Source: Porpolomopsis calyptriformis (Eukaryota; Basidiomycota; Agaricomycetes; Agaricales; Hygrophoraceae). From it: a stretch of 64,000 bases of DNA. The notes below the pieces were generated by a model. The model was not told the DNA's origin. It made no database searches and was given only the letters and a program-made list of their open reading frames with translations. The position numbers and the translations under genes are program-made. This document shows, piece by piece, positions 10,965 through 21,813 of this stretch. Every line of letters starts with the position of its first letter. Within the stretch, counting starts at the first letter, position 1. The stretch spans positions 3,968,001 through 4,032,000 of the forward strand of contig OX621163.1 in NCBI GenBank assembly GCA_951640195.1, read 5' to 3'.

Positions 10965-13339
10965 CCACGAGCCTGGAAGCCCAACAAGAAACTCATCCCC
11001 ACGGGTTTTTAAATGTTGAGAGTACGGATTATACCCAAAACCCTGTTCCAGTTCCCACACCTTCGCCATCTGTACTCTCGGGTCCCATCTCTTACCAAAC
11101 TTTGATTCCACCGACGCCCTCCACACCCAACAACGTATCTGTTTCCCCACACACGACCTCTGTTTCCCCGACTCCCCCGAACAACATCATCCGCTCCTGC
11201 ATATCGGAACGATCTCAGGATGACCTAAACAATGATCACCCCTGCGGACAGGCAGCAACCTTCGACATCCCTCTCTCCGACATCCCAGACTCCCTTCTCA
11301 CTCCCGTATCAGTACATGAATCTTCCTTAGCTGATTATGTCGCAGATATCAATGAATATGATTACACCCATGCCACATACGCTGGAAAGAAATATAAGAA
11401 AGTAGCGGACCGTGTCCTGCCTATCAAGGGAACGCTACCCGAAGAATTCCGCATCATCCGACGTCAACACCCCGATCCATTGGCTAACCTTCCGACACTT
11501 CCCTTCCATCCACCGCCATTTACACCAGGCTCCGTCTACACCCAAGAATGGAAAGATAAACACAACATCAATCCTGACGGATTCCTATGGCCCGAAGAAG
11601 AAACCCTTGCACACCACGTAATCAAAACCCAGGAACAAGCATTCGCCTGGGAGGAGACTGAGAAAGGTCATTTTCTAGAAGAGTTCTTTGACCCGATCCT
11701 CCTCCCCACTATAGAACATGTCCCTTGGGTTCTTAAAAACATTCCAATCCCACCCGGAATCTTTGACGCGGTCCTTAAAGTCATCCGCGAAAAGATTTCC
11801 GCTGGCGTGTATGAAGAGTCTAACTCATCCTATCGCTCCCAATGGTTCTGCGTGCTCAAGAAAGATGGGAAATCTCTCCGACTTGTCCACGATCTCAAAC
11901 CCCTTAACAAAGTCTCAATCCGCAACTCCGCAGTTCCTCCGCTCACAGAACAATTCGCAGAATCCTTCGCCAGAAGAGCCTGCTACAGGTCCCTTGACCT
12001 ATTCATATCCTTTGACCAATGCGACCTCGACCTCCGATCCCGAGACCTCACCACCTTCCAAACACCACTCGGAGCCAAACATCTAACCTCTATCCCTATG
12101 GGATATACCAACTCAACACAAATTATGCACGGAGATGTCACCCACATCCTCCAAGCAGAAATCCCTCATGTTGCAAGCCCCTTCATAGATGACGTACCTG
12201 TTAAAGGCCTGGAAACCCGTTACGAACTCCCGGAAGGACTCTTCGAGACTATTCCACAAAACCCACACATCCGAAGGTTCGTATGGGAACATCTCAACAA
12301 CCTCAACCGAGTCCTTCACCGGATGAAAATCCTCGGTGGAACCTTCAATGGAAAGAAGACCACAGTATGTGCCCCCGCTGTCGTAGTCGTCAGACACATA
12401 TGCTGTTATGAAGGAAGAATTCCGGATGAATCCCGAGTACAGAAGATCCGAGACTGGCCCATCTGCCAAGAGCTTACCCACATCCGATCTTTCTTAGGGA
12501 CCTGCGGAGTCCTCCGAATCTTCATCAAAGACTTCGCGCATCACGCCCAACCCCTTGTAAATCTCACCAAAAAGGACGTCCCCTTCCGCTTCGAAGAAGA
12601 AGAAATCCGATCCATGGAAACCCTTAAAAACGCCATCATCAACTCCCCCGCTCTCAAACCTATCGATTACCACTCCGGACGACCCGTCATTCTAGCCGTC
12701 AACTCATCTGTGTATGCCGCCGGATTCATATTGCAACAACAAGGAGAAGATAGCAAGCACTACCCATCCCGATTCGGATCAATTACCTGGAATGAACGTG
12801 AGTCCCAATACTCACAAGCCAAGCTCGAACTATACGGACTATTCCGTGCCCTCCAGGCATATCGAATATGGCTCATTGGTCTTCCGAAATTCACAGTAGA
12901 AGTCAATGCCAAATACATTAAAGGCATGCTCAACAATCTGGACATTCAGCCCAATGCAGCCGTCAACCGATGGATAGCCGGAATCCTCCTATTCAACTTC
13001 AACCTTGTCCACATTCCTGCCCATTTGCACTCTGGTCCTGACGGACTGTCCCGAAGACCTCCCGCTCCCGAAGACGATCCCTCCGACGATGATCATGAGG
13101 AATGGATCGACCGATCCTACGCCTTCGTGGTAGAGCTCATCAACTGGAATCGACTCAAAATCGTCCTGAACCGTTCACACATTGCATCACCTTACCTATC
13201 TTCACTAAACAACCTCTCGGAACCTCCCACCTTCTCTGTCCTCACTGCTACAGACAGCCCACTACCCCTTCCTCAATTGGAAAAAGCCCTTTCGCGAGAT
13301 GCATACCTTCGGACCATTCACAACTTTCTTATCACCTGA
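10961..13339 (+). CDS. Element B reverse transcriptase-RNase H polyprotein segment
   Basis: This is the longest open frame of the nest (about 790 residues). Motifs in order: VPWVLKNIPIPPGIFDAVL, WFCVLKKDGKSLRLVHDLKP, TFQTPLGAKHLTSIPMGYTN, and an active-site loop SPFIDDVPVKG in which Phe replaces the usual Tyr but both Asp are kept. RNase H follows (VILAVNSSVYAAGFILQQQ, with Asn where the first catalytic Asp is expected) and ends HIPAHLHSGPDGLSRRP. The N-terminal 130 residues are low-complexity Pro/Ser. It makes the DNA copy of the element RNA; the RNase H change suggests loss of function. The frame ends at a TGA where Arg fits. Confidence 0.88.
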   Translation: MTTSLEAQQETHPHGFLNVESTDYTQNPVPVPTPSPSVLSGPISYQTLIPPTPSTPNNVSVSPHTTSVSPTPPNNIIRSCISERSQDDLNNDHPCGQAATFDIPLSDIPDSLLTPVSVHESSLADYVADINEYDYTHATYAGKKYKKVADRVLPIKGTLPEEFRIIRRQHPDPLANLPTLPFHPPPFTPGSVYTQEWKDKHNINPDGFLWPEEETLAHHVIKTQEQAFAWEETEKGHFLEEFFDPILLPTIEHVPWVLKNIPIPPGIFDAVLKVIREKISAGVYEESNSSYRSQWFCVLKKDGKSLRLVHDLKPLNKVSIRNSAVPPLTEQFAESFARRACYRSLDLFISFDQCDLDLRSRDLTTFQTPLGAKHLTSIPMGYTNSTQIMHGDVTHILQAEIPHVASPFIDDVPVKGLETRYELPEGLFETIPQNPHIRRFVWEHLNNLNRVLHRMKILGGTFNGKKTTVCAPAVVVVRHICCYEGRIPDESRVQKIRDWPICQELTHIRSFLGTCGVLRIFIKDFAHHAQPLVNLTKKDVPFRFEEEEIRSMETLKNAIINSPALKPIDYHSGRPVILAVNSSVYAAGFILQQQGEDSKHYPSRFGSITWNERESQYSQAKLELYGLFRALQAYRIWLIGLPKFTVEVNAKYIKGMLNNLDIQPNAAVNRWIAGILLFNFNLVHIPAHLHSGPDGLSRRPPAPEDDPSDDDHEEWIDRSYAFVVELINWNRLKIVLNRSHIASPYLSSLNNLSEPPTFSVLTATDSPLPLPQLEKALSRDAYLRTIHNFLIT

Positions 13340-14644
13340 AGACGCCCACCCAACACCTCGGACGAACAATATAAACAACTGCTACGCACCGCCTCCGACT
13401 TCTTTGTATTCGACGACCATCTCTAGCGCAAACGACCCAACGGAAGACACCAGCTCACCATCCCGGAACCTCACAGACTGGATATCATCCAGCAGGCTCA
13501 TGACAGACTAGGCCATAAAGGCCCCTTTATCACCCGAAACCGATTACTTGACTGCTTCTGGTGGCCCTACATTGATCACGACATCCGATGGTTCATCCGA
13601 ACTTGTCATCAATGTCAGATCCGCCAAACCAAATGGATCTTCATCCCTCCGACGGTTCCCACACCTGCTCACCTATTCCGACGCGCCCACATCGACACCA
13701 TGTTCCTACCCAAGTCCAACAGCTATAAACTCCTTCTGCATGCCCGCTGTTCCCTCTCCGCTTATCCGGAATGGCGCCCGCTGAGAACGGAATCAGCTAG
13801 GGCTATCGGATCCTTCATTTTCAAAGAACTTCTATATCAATGGGGTGCTCTTGAAGAGATAATCACGGACAATGGAGCCCCATTCATCAAAGCACTTGAA
13901 TACCTCACCGCGCAATACAGAATCAATCACATCCGAATCTCCCCATACAACTCCCGAGCCAATGGACTCATTGAGAGACCTCATAGATCCGTCTGGGAAG
14001 CGCTCATGAAAGCCGCCGATGGTGTCGAATCCAAGTGGTACAACGTTCATCATTCCGTCCTATGGGCAGAACGCGTATCTATTCAAAGATCCACCGGATT
14101 CTCTCCTTACCAGATAGTCTATGGAACCGATCCTCTCTTTCCCTTCGATCTCACCCAGGCTACCTTCCTAGTTCCCCCGATGGATGCCCCGATGTCCCCA
14201 GCTGATCTACTGGCTATCCGAGCCCGTCAGCTTCAAAAATGAGAGGAAGACCTAGCCCAGATCAAGCAACGATTACTGGATTCACGATTTAAATCAATTC
14301 GGGATTTCGAGAAACGCCACGGAAAGCAAATCTGGGACTACAACTTTAAACCCAGAGCTCTTGTCCTCATCTGCAACTCTTCAACCGAACTGGAACTCAA
14401 TCGGAAATCGAAGCCGCGATATCTAGGACCAATGCTGATCGTGAAACGAACCTCCCGTGGCGCCTACATCATTTCGGAACTTGATGGAGCAGTTTCCAAA
14501 CTCCCGATTGCTACCTTCCGCATTCTGCCGTACTTCCCCCGCTCGCATGCATCACTCCCGATCACACGGATCATCCCACAGAATAACTCCTTGCCAGATG
14601 GACATGTCTCGGATGACTCCAATTCATCCTCGGAAACTGACTGA
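13340..14644 (+). pseudogene. Element B integrase
   Basis: The zinc-binding region reads IIQQAHDRLGHKGPFITRN followed by CFWWPYIDHDIRWFIRTCHQC (written here in two parts), then a core with EIITDNGAPF and ISPYNSRANGLIERPHRS carrying the expected D and E. The C-terminal part has KSKPRYLGPMLIVKRTSRG, a GPY-like motif, without a chromodomain. Frame interruptions: TGA at 13339 and 14242 (Arg fits) and a TAG near 13425 (Trp or Gln). It would insert the cDNA into the genome if intact. Confidence 0.85.
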
Positions 14645-14744
14645 CACATACCGGGACTTGTCCTTACTTAGTCTCACTTAGCACTCACCCTCTTGCTCAT
14701 TTTCATCTAACTTCTTCACCATTCTTCTATTCTAAACAGGACTA

Positions 14745-16070
14745 TTACATAGCCCATTTCTTTCCCTTCCCCTTCTTTTCTGACCCCTTTTCCATCCATA
14801 CCATCAATCCATCCGTCTGCTTGTCCATCTTGGCCTGCGCTCTCCTCCAACCCTCCAATGCCTCGGCTTCCCTCATAATGGCCTTCTGGACTGCGTTCCG
14901 CTTCTCCTCCAACCCCACTGCCCAATCCTCTACCGCCTTCTCCATCTTTCCCCCAATCTCCCGAAGCTCCGAGAGCCTCCGGTGCCCTTCCCGCACCATC
15001 CCGCTGTCCACACTCGCCTGCCGTGCCCTCTTCCGGACATGGGTGTCCATCTCCTCCTCGCTCTCACCCTCGTCTTCGCTCCGGTCCTCCTCACCCTCCG
15101 AATCCACCACCATCACCTCCCTCACGTTCCCCTTCGTCTCCCCGGACCCTTGGACTCGCCTTACCGGCCTCAGAACCGCCTTCGGAGGCTGCTTCTGCCT
15201 CGGCTTCACCTCCACACTCGCCTTCCGCTTCGACCTGCTGGACTTCGAACACGACGCGTGGTCCCGCACACACGGACCACACGCCCCACCTCCCAGATAT
15301 TTGATGCATGGGACCAGCCGCTTGGCGCAGCAGTCGCATGCCGGCTCATGACACTAAAACATGTATATTAGATCATACACACTATGGAAATAAAAACATA
15401 CTTACCTGCATGGTGGATTTGACCTGTCTGCCTTTCTTCGATGATTCCTCCCCCGCCCCGACCTCATCCTCACCGTTCCCGACCCGCTCCGACGTCTCCG
15501 TCGCTGTTCCTCCCCTCTCTGTCGTTATGACCGAAGGCTCCTCCGATGCCTTCGATCCGGCCCCCAGCATCTTCTCCCAGCGGGCCCTTGCTTGCTCAAC
15601 CCGCTCCCGCTTCTCCTTCTCCTCCTCCTCGATCCTCCTCTCCTCCTCCGTCTTTTCCATCGTCTTCTCCGCTACCTCCTCGGCCTCCCACCTCTCCTCC
15701 GCGATTGCCTCAGCCCGCGCCTCTTCCTCTATCGCCCTCTCCTTCTCCTCCATTGCCTTCCTTTCCACCTTCCACTCCTCCCCGTGCTTCTCGTATGCCT
15801 CACTTATCTCCTCCGCGAGATCCTCCACCACTCAGGGAATCTCCTCCCCACCCTCTATCATCTCCGGAAGTCTCACTAGAAAATTTGTCTATACACACTG
15901 ATCAGCCCAGCATCAGACATACCAGGCAAAAAACTTACTGCGCGATCCGCATTCTCTAGCACCCAGGTGTCGTACCCGGAGCTCTCTGGCCCCCCAGGAC
16001 GGAGGACCGATGCGTCTTGAAGCTTGATGACCAGACTCTTGAAGTCTGTCTGTTCGTTGTTGTTGGACAT
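14745..16070 (-). CDS. Spliced antisense gene inside element B (zinc-cluster/coiled-coil protein)
   Basis: Read against B, three exons are suggested: 16070-15939, 15888-15406 and 15353-14745, with introns of about 50 nt starting GTAAGT and ending TAG. The predicted product is about 400 residues: start MSNNNEQTDFKSLVIKLQ, a long Glu/Arg/Lys coiled coil, a Cys-rich region HEPACDCCAKRLVPC plus GGACGPCVRDHASCS, a basic stretch SRSKRKASVE that could be a nuclear signal, an acidic stretch, and a second helical region. One TGA interrupts exon 2 (EIP-stop-VVEDL, Arg fits). The gene starts about 140 bp from the 3' LTR, which may supply its promoter. Function unknown; the layout resembles fungal zinc-cluster proteins. 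Confidence 0.65.
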
Positions 16071-16207
16071 CGTCGAGGTTGTTATTCAAGAGAGAAAATG
16101 GTGACATGTCACATACAATCACACGTAAAATGCAGTCAACAAAATCACATGACTCGACTCTATTCTCACACCAACCGGGGACGGCTGGTATCTAACTACC
16201 CTGGATA
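16071..16207. other. Spacer between antisense gene start and 3' LTR of B
   Basis: About 140 bp with no reading frame. It would contain the polypurine tract of B and the 5' leader of the antisense gene; no clear polypurine run was recognised. Confidence 0.4.
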
Positions 16208-16752
16208 TGTAGGAGATCCACTCTCCCTACGAACGGAAAACCTCTCCATCACACACGAGCTCAACCTCACCAAATCCGTATACACATATCCCAAAAGCCC
16301 AACCCCTCCGACCTTCCGATAAACATTCTGATAACGTCTGCCTCTAACCAGAGGACTTCCGAAACCACGAACTCCATCGGAAACACCTCAAACCGATCGG
16401 AAAGTCTCTTTTCTTTGTTTTCCTTATCTTATCTACCTTTTCCTATCTTCCTTTCACCTATCTACCTAATTTCCACTCACATATTCTTACAAAGGAACTA
16501 TCCTTTGAACACATACCTACAAAGAAGTTCCTTTATTCACCTCCTCTATATATATCAAGTAGATAATCACTAAAGAAGACAGACACACACCTTCCCCAAT
16601 ACATACCTTCCCTTCCTACCAAATATATCAAGCCTTGATAAGCTTGAAACCCCTAAACACCATCATCTGATTACTGAATCAGTTCCTACGTGTTCCGATA
16701 CCCCTTGGACGAATGAGAGGAATCTCCCCCAAGATCCCTCACGCCTTCTACA
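16208..16752 (+). repeat. 3' LTR of element B
   Basis: 545 bp, direct copy of 8199-8743, followed by the CCGC target-site copy at 16753-16756. Confidence 0.93.
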
Positions 16753-16756
16753 CCGC

Positions 16757-17294
16757 AACGGTAGAAAATGCAGATGGAAGAGGCAAGAAAGTTGGCAACG
16801 AGAACTGGGGAATGAAAGATCCTGACTTGAACGTGATTAAACATTTGTGGTTCGATTGCGAGATATTGGTCAAGACCGTCGTCTGAATCTAGGGGAGACA
16901 GGGCAGTATAATACAAGTTTAAGGAAAGGGAAGAACGAGACGAGGTGGGGGAAAGGTTGGCGGAAACGGGAGAGGTGATGTCGAAGGTGAGGTGGGAAAA
17001 CTCGAGTGTAAGAGCTTCGAGTTGGGTTCGTTTGACTTCTAGAGTATCGACAGCCTGTTGTTCCGAGTAGCTGATGAGTGTACTGGACAAGGCCTGAGGG
17101 GATTGATGAGGTGGGGAGTAGGATGGGGGTGGAGTTGAGGGAGAACGATCCAGGGTGGTGATCACTCTTGATACCGTGCGGGGATGTACTGAAGTGTCTC
17201 CTGTGGTTCTCAAGGCAAGAGAGGATGGGTCGGTCGAGGGAGCCTGTCGAGATTCCGGATAGGCAACAGCAATGGCTTTCACTTGATAACTCAA
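16757..17294 (-). pseudogene. Element A gag, N-terminal part
   Basis: Start of Gag of element A, reading MSYQVKAIAVAYPE by an ORF start, then a Ser/Thr/Pro-rich stretch and a helical segment (QAVDTLEVKRTQLEALTLEF). It runs into element B at FYRCG and continues at 8198. No capsid motif is in this part. Its distance from the 5' LTR (about 80 bp) fits a leader with the primer-binding site, though no TGG-type site was recognised there. Confidence 0.7.
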
Positions 17295-17377
17295 TGAGAA
17301 AGCGGTTGGTGTCAGACGAATCTTGACTAGAGGCCTTTGTGAAGAGAAGCGAGGTGAGTGGATGAGATTTGTCCTTC

Positions 17378-17745
17378 TGTTATGTCAGCAGAGGGACTCA
17401 GGTCGCTTGACGTAAATCACAGAGAGACCAGCGCATAAACTGGTGGTAACAACGTTAAAGGACAAATCTAAGGGAGATACAAGCGTTCTGTACTCTACTT
17501 ATATCTACCTGGGCCTGGGCTGTGATTGTGATAACCACAACGACGATCCATAGAACAGCTGATTAATGCGCAGCACTACACAGCCTTGTGCAGCTACTGC
17601 GGAGCATGTCTTCATCAGCCAATGGCGTTATCACCTCTGATCTATGAGGAGATAAGATAAAAGATTAGATAAGGAGAGATAAGATAAGATTAGATAAGAC
17701 GAAAAAGGAAAGTTGGTGGGGCAACAAAACGAAGTGACTGTAACA
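17378..17745 (-). repeat. 5' LTR of element A
   Basis: Direct copy of 913-1280, same length (368 bp), followed by the target-site copy GCATG at 17746-17750. Confidence 0.92.
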
Positions 17746-17750
17746 GCATG

Positions 17751-18690
17751 TCTGCAAGTGGATTGCCAAGGATTTTTCAAATGATTCAGAACTTGTTGGG
17801 GAGTTCAGCTACTACAGAGCGAACTTTTTTTGAGATAGGTTTGTATTTCTTTTTCAATGCGAGGAAGGTTGCAATTTCCATTGATCGATTGAGATGGTTA
17901 GAATCAGAAGGTCAATCGCTAGTTGATCGAGATTTAGAGATAAGGTCAGGGAGGTCACAAGCAGATAAATAAGTATGGGAAACTGTTGAAACTTTATTTA
18001 ATACACATAGAGGTGTATAGGAATTAACAGATAGCATAGATGTAGTGTGGTCGTAATCTAGAATTATCACAATCTCTCCTTGATCAGGAATCAAATCCTC
18101 GATGAGCAAAAATCTGAACGATGCTTTGGTAGACCTTGTGGAACCGTTGGAATCGTGACAGTCCTTCCGCTATTTGGATCGCAAATAGTGATCATCTGGT
18201 TTTCATCAGCGAAATTCTTAATGAGGCTTTGAGCTAAAATGTCGAACAGTCTTCCAAGCAAGATATCGTAGGCGGGAGCGTGAATGACATGGATCTGTAG
18301 GTAGAGGGTTATGTTGCTAATTTGACAGGGGACATTCCTCGCAAGACCTAAGGATTGGTCTATTTCACCATTGGCTGATTGCATATTGAGTTGAATGGTT
18401 GGGTCATAGATTAGTCCTAAATCGTGACAAATAGCTTTGGACATAGTGATTATCTGTGATCCAGGATTGACAATACATTCGATCATTTCTTTATGATCGA
18501 TCAATATGACAATCAATTGGAGAGCATGTGATTCCTTTGCGACGGTAACAGTGTGAGGAGTTTTGTCAGATGAGAGAGTGTTTAGATACGATTCATAAGG
18601 GTTGGGAACAGTGATGGAACAATTGTCGTCATCGCAATAAGGGAGGGCGTCATTCGGAATTACTTCTACTTCGACAGTTTTGACTGCAAT
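17751..18690 (-). pseudogene. Element C protease and start of pol
   Basis: The protease core reads IECIVNPGSQIITMSKAI, with Asn in place of the catalytic Asp (GTC-GAT to GTC-AAT, a CpG transition). The later strand motif APAYDILLGRLFDILA is kept. After this comes KKKYKPISKKVRSVVAELPN, typical of the linker before reverse transcriptase, and then LADM at the element A insertion; the frame resumes at 912. Stops are frequent, so this copy is dead. Confidence 0.8.
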
Positions 18691-20300
18691 CAGTCAACTA
18701 GGAGGCTGAGTCTGTTTAGGGGTTACCACCTCTTGAACCTTTGATTGAACTTCAGGAGAGAGGGATAGCAACTCTTCAGGGGATAGCGTGATGCAAGGGG
18801 TTTTTATTGAATGAGTATAGACATCAGAGGTGATTTTCAAGTCTTGAATTGGCACTTGAGTGTGGTATGAGGGGTCTTTGTCTCTCTTCACCATCGGAGA
18901 GCCAAAGTTTCGGATGTGGGGCAGTATGTAGTTGGACTCTTTTGCTTTCGAGAATGGATGTTCCAGTGTAGTTGGTTGAGTCAGGGTGGTTGCAATTGGA
19001 GCGCTCGATGGTTTGTCAGTCACTTTCTCTTTTTCAGGTTCTTGTCATTGAGGCCAAATGATCTCTACTCCATCAAACGTCTTTTTGCTCCTTAATACAA
19101 AAATCTCTTTTTCAAGAGCAGTGATCCATTCGTTTGTGGATAGTTGGTACATTTCAGTTGCTGGATCGCGGTTGATACCTGCTGAAATTCCGTACATCAT
19201 TCCAGCAGTCAGAGTTGGGTTTTGCTTATACCATTTGTCCATTTGTTCTTTCAAGGTTTTTCCCAGCATTTGCTGGGGGACAAACCTGTCATTCAGGAGT
19301 ACGATCCTTCCTTCGAAGTTTTTCTTGCATTGCCTGTTTTGGATATATTTGCGCCAGGTCAGGCAGCTTCCAATGAAGTGATCAGGACTTCCACAGAAGA
19401 TGCAGGTTTTCGGCTCGAATGGGTCAGAAGCGTTAGGTTGTCATTCTGATGATTGTGGCAATTGAGGGGGCAGGTTTCATTTCAGGGGACCTCTATTGTC
19501 CAGGGTTTTGACTAGTGTAGTCATTAGTTTCTCCATGAAGACACTGAGGTCTTCTTGTTTAGTGGCGGAGGTAGTAGTCATCATCAAAGTTGTAGTTTCA
19601 TGCAGTAAGAAAGTGTTCGGAGATATTCCATACAGAATGAAATGGGCTGCCTCATTGATATCATTTACCCTGTAAGGATCATTGGGGAAGTGATTGGGGA
19701 ACTTGATTTCCAGTCATTGAATGATCCTAGACCAGAGTTCAGGTTGGAATCCTCGGATGAAAGCGTGACTTTGTTCCGCTTCAGAGATTCTGTTCTTCGA
19801 TCGCAGGAATTTGGTGATCACAAGGAATGATCGGAAGTATGCCCTGAGTTTGTTTGTATTCATAATCCCTAGCTGAAGCTGTTCTCTGACTATCTTGTCC
19901 ATGTCAGCAATGGACTACTTTCAATCATCTTCCGATCCTGGGTAGAGTTTATAGATGGCGGCGACGAATTCATCAAACGTGTGTCTGGCTTGGAACTCCG
20001 TTTGGTATTCCCAGAGTTCAGAGGTATCAATGTCGATGTATTTGCAGGCGTAAGTCTTCTTAGCATCGTCGTCGTTGATGCTACAGTTAGTGAAAAGTCC
20101 TCTGAGGTCTTAGAAGTATCTTCGAAGTTCTCGAGGTTGTTCAGGGTTGAATTTCAGGGCAGTCAAGTGACCGTGAGCAGGCATAACAAGATTTGGTGGA
20201 GTCATCATAGTCGTTGTAGAAATCGAAGATAATAATGAAAGGAATATAGTAGAGGATGATTCATCAGGTGAATCAGGTTGGTTGATCAAAGTGGAATTTC
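18691..20300 (-). pseudogene. Element C gag with CCHC zinc knuckle
   Basis: Begins near 20212 with MMTPPNLVMPAHGHLTALKF and runs through a capsid-like region (FLVITKFLRSKNRISEAEQS, RGFQPELWSRIIQ). A perfect CCHC knuckle, CIFCGSPDHFIGSC, lies near 19390. Downstream is MLGKTLKEQMDKWYKQNP and a variable linker. Several stops (TGA and TAG) interrupt it. It lies directly after the 5' LTR and primer-binding site of C, in normal retrotransposon order. Confidence 0.8.
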
Positions 20301-20454
20301 GATTTATTGGAGAGTTGAGAAGTGTTGTTTGGGTTGGATTGATGTTCCAAGTAAATCTATCTCATAAGGTTGTGCTTCGAGTGACTTGATTGTGCATCAG
20401 GAATGGTGGTTTAAAGGACTGAGTCGAAGGAATCTTTTAAGATTTTTTAGTGGG

Positions 20455-20472
20455 CCCTTGCAGTGGGCTCCA
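20455..20472 (-). promoter_or_regulatory. Primer-binding site of element C
   Basis: On the - strand TGGAGCCCACTGCAAGGG stands 3 nt inside the 5' LTR. It matches the site of element B except for two transitions, so both families appear to use the same tRNA primer. Confidence 0.72.
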
Positions 20473-20475
20473 AAA

Positions 20476-21072
20476 TGATACATCTGCTTCATGTATGAGA
20501 ACTGAACACAGAACAAGGTGCGAGGATGACTATAAAGAGTCTTGACACAGTCTATGATCGATGATCATGGAAAGGAAGTCTTCGATCATTCGCGAACATG
20601 ATCGATCAGGGAATCAGAAGAATCAGAAGATCGAAAGAGGAAGTCAAGAAGAAGTCTTAGAGAGGATCTAGACTCGAGAGTGAGAGAGAAGTGAATATCT
20701 AACTTGTTGGATCACTAGCTACAATATACAGTATATATATCTTCTAGTACAAGGATCCCTTTGAATGTATATGATAAAAGGGGAGCCTCTCTAATGATCT
20801 AAGGGGAAAGTAGTGAATGGGAATGAAAAAGGAGAAATAGAAGAGAATTGATTCCTTTGAATAGTGTCTTCCCTTTGATATACAAACTTTCATTCATGTT
20901 CGGAAAGCTTCAATCGCATTCGGAGAGTTCAATGAATCTCAAACTTGTTTGGGACATTCAGGAGCTTTCGGGGGTATTCGGAGGGTTTGAGTTCATATTT
21001 GAAGGACTTGATAGGCATCTAGTATTTGTATAGTTGAATATACAGTGCTCAGGGGATGGAGGGGTCGTATCA
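20476..21072 (-). repeat. 5' LTR of element C
   Basis: 597 bp; ends TGATAC and GTATCA form an inverted pair. A TATA-like AGTATATATATC lies near 20731. Directly beyond 21072 the sequence is in the middle of the reverse transcriptase of element D, so C inserted into D. The partner 3' LTR would be left of position 1. Confidence 0.8.
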
Positions 21073-21813
21073 CTGATTATCTTCATAAATTTCAAGATGT
21101 CTTTACCAAGAAAGACTTTGATGAATTACCACCTCCTTGCCTTAGGATCACGCAATTGAACTACTCCTAGGAACCAAAGAGAAGCTTGATTGCAAGATCT
21201 ACCCCCTTAGTGTGGATGAACATTTGCAACTTGATGAATTCCTTGAAGAAAATCTCTAAACTGGATGAATCCACCCCTCCATCTCTCCCATCGCTTCCCC
21301 CTTCTTCTTCATCAAGAAGAAAGATGGCCAACTATGCCCAATCCAGGATTACTGCAAGTTGAATAACATGACTATTAAGAATCATTACCCCCTCCCTCTG
21401 ATCACTAAGTTAATTGACACTCTAGAAAACACCTACTATTTCACCAAGTTAGACATCCATTGGGGCTATAACAATGTATGCATCAAAGAAGGAGATGAGT
21501 ACAAGGCTGCTTTCAGGACCAATTGTGGCCTATTCGAACCCCTAGTTATGTTTTTCAGTCTCACGAACTCACCTGCAACATTTCAGATGATGATAAACAA
21601 CATCTTCCATGTTCGGATCCACCAAGGTCATGTACTCATTTATATTAATAATATACTGATCTTCAATAAGGATCTCAAAATGTACCATCAGCATGTTCAT
21701 GAAGTTATATCCTTACTTCACAAACACAAGCTCTATCTCAAACCTGATAAATGCAAATTCAATTAAAAACAAGTGGAATACCTTGGAGACATTGTCTCCA
21801 AAGGTCAGGTCAA
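21073..21813 (+). pseudogene. Element D reverse transcriptase fragment (part 1)
   Basis: Close relative of the element A polymerase: YLHKFQDVFTKKDFDELPP, ASPFFFIKKKDGQLCPIQDY, YFTKLDIHWGYNNVCIKEGD, then HVLIYINNILIFNKD. Both catalytic aspartates of the YIDD loop are Asn, so no activity is possible. Stops of TGA and TAA type are frequent. It is cut on the left by the LTR of C and on the right by element E at 21813; the frame resumes at 28767 (KIDLIKVQGIT). Confidence 0.85.

Larger units (their letters stand above)
8199..16752 (+). mobile_element. Element B: Ty3/gypsy retrotransposon nested in element A
   Basis: Two 545-bp LTRs (8199-8743 and 16208-16752) start TGTAG and end CTACA, and are flanked by the 4-bp site CCGC (8195-8198, 16753-16756). 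Gag, protease, reverse transcriptase, RNase H and integrase lie on the + strand; a spliced antisense gene fills the space between integrase and the 3' LTR. Removing B restores the gag frame of element A (FYRCG followed by SSSHIQEIH). At least six in-frame TGA codons and a changed protease active site indicate inactivation. No chromodomain was seen, so B is not of the A/D/E lineage; its primer-binding site matches element C. Confidence 0.93.
908..17750 (-). mobile_element. Element A: Ty3/gypsy chromovirus, interrupted by element B
   Basis: Two 368-bp LTRs (913-1280 and 17378-17745), in the same orientation, are flanked by the same 5-bp target site GCATG (908-912 and 17746-17750). Between them, on the - strand, lie gag with a CCHC zinc knuckle, aspartic protease, reverse transcriptase, RNase H, integrase, chromodomain and a C-terminal ASCH-like domain, in Ty3/gypsy order. 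Element B (8199-16752) sits inside gag, and a LTR-like insert (1735-2665) separates the chromodomain from the C-terminal domain. The LTRs differ at roughly a dozen sites, nearly all transitions. It inserted into element C, whose frame is restored when A is removed. Internal stops and a reverse transcriptase frameshift make it non-autonomous today. Confidence 0.92.

Noticed and set aside
10000..14300. Idea that TGA is read as an amino acid (recoding) in elements B and E
   Set aside because: All these TGA codons fit CGA-derived Arg, TGG is used normally for Trp, and TGA ends other frames; CpG decay explains it more simply.
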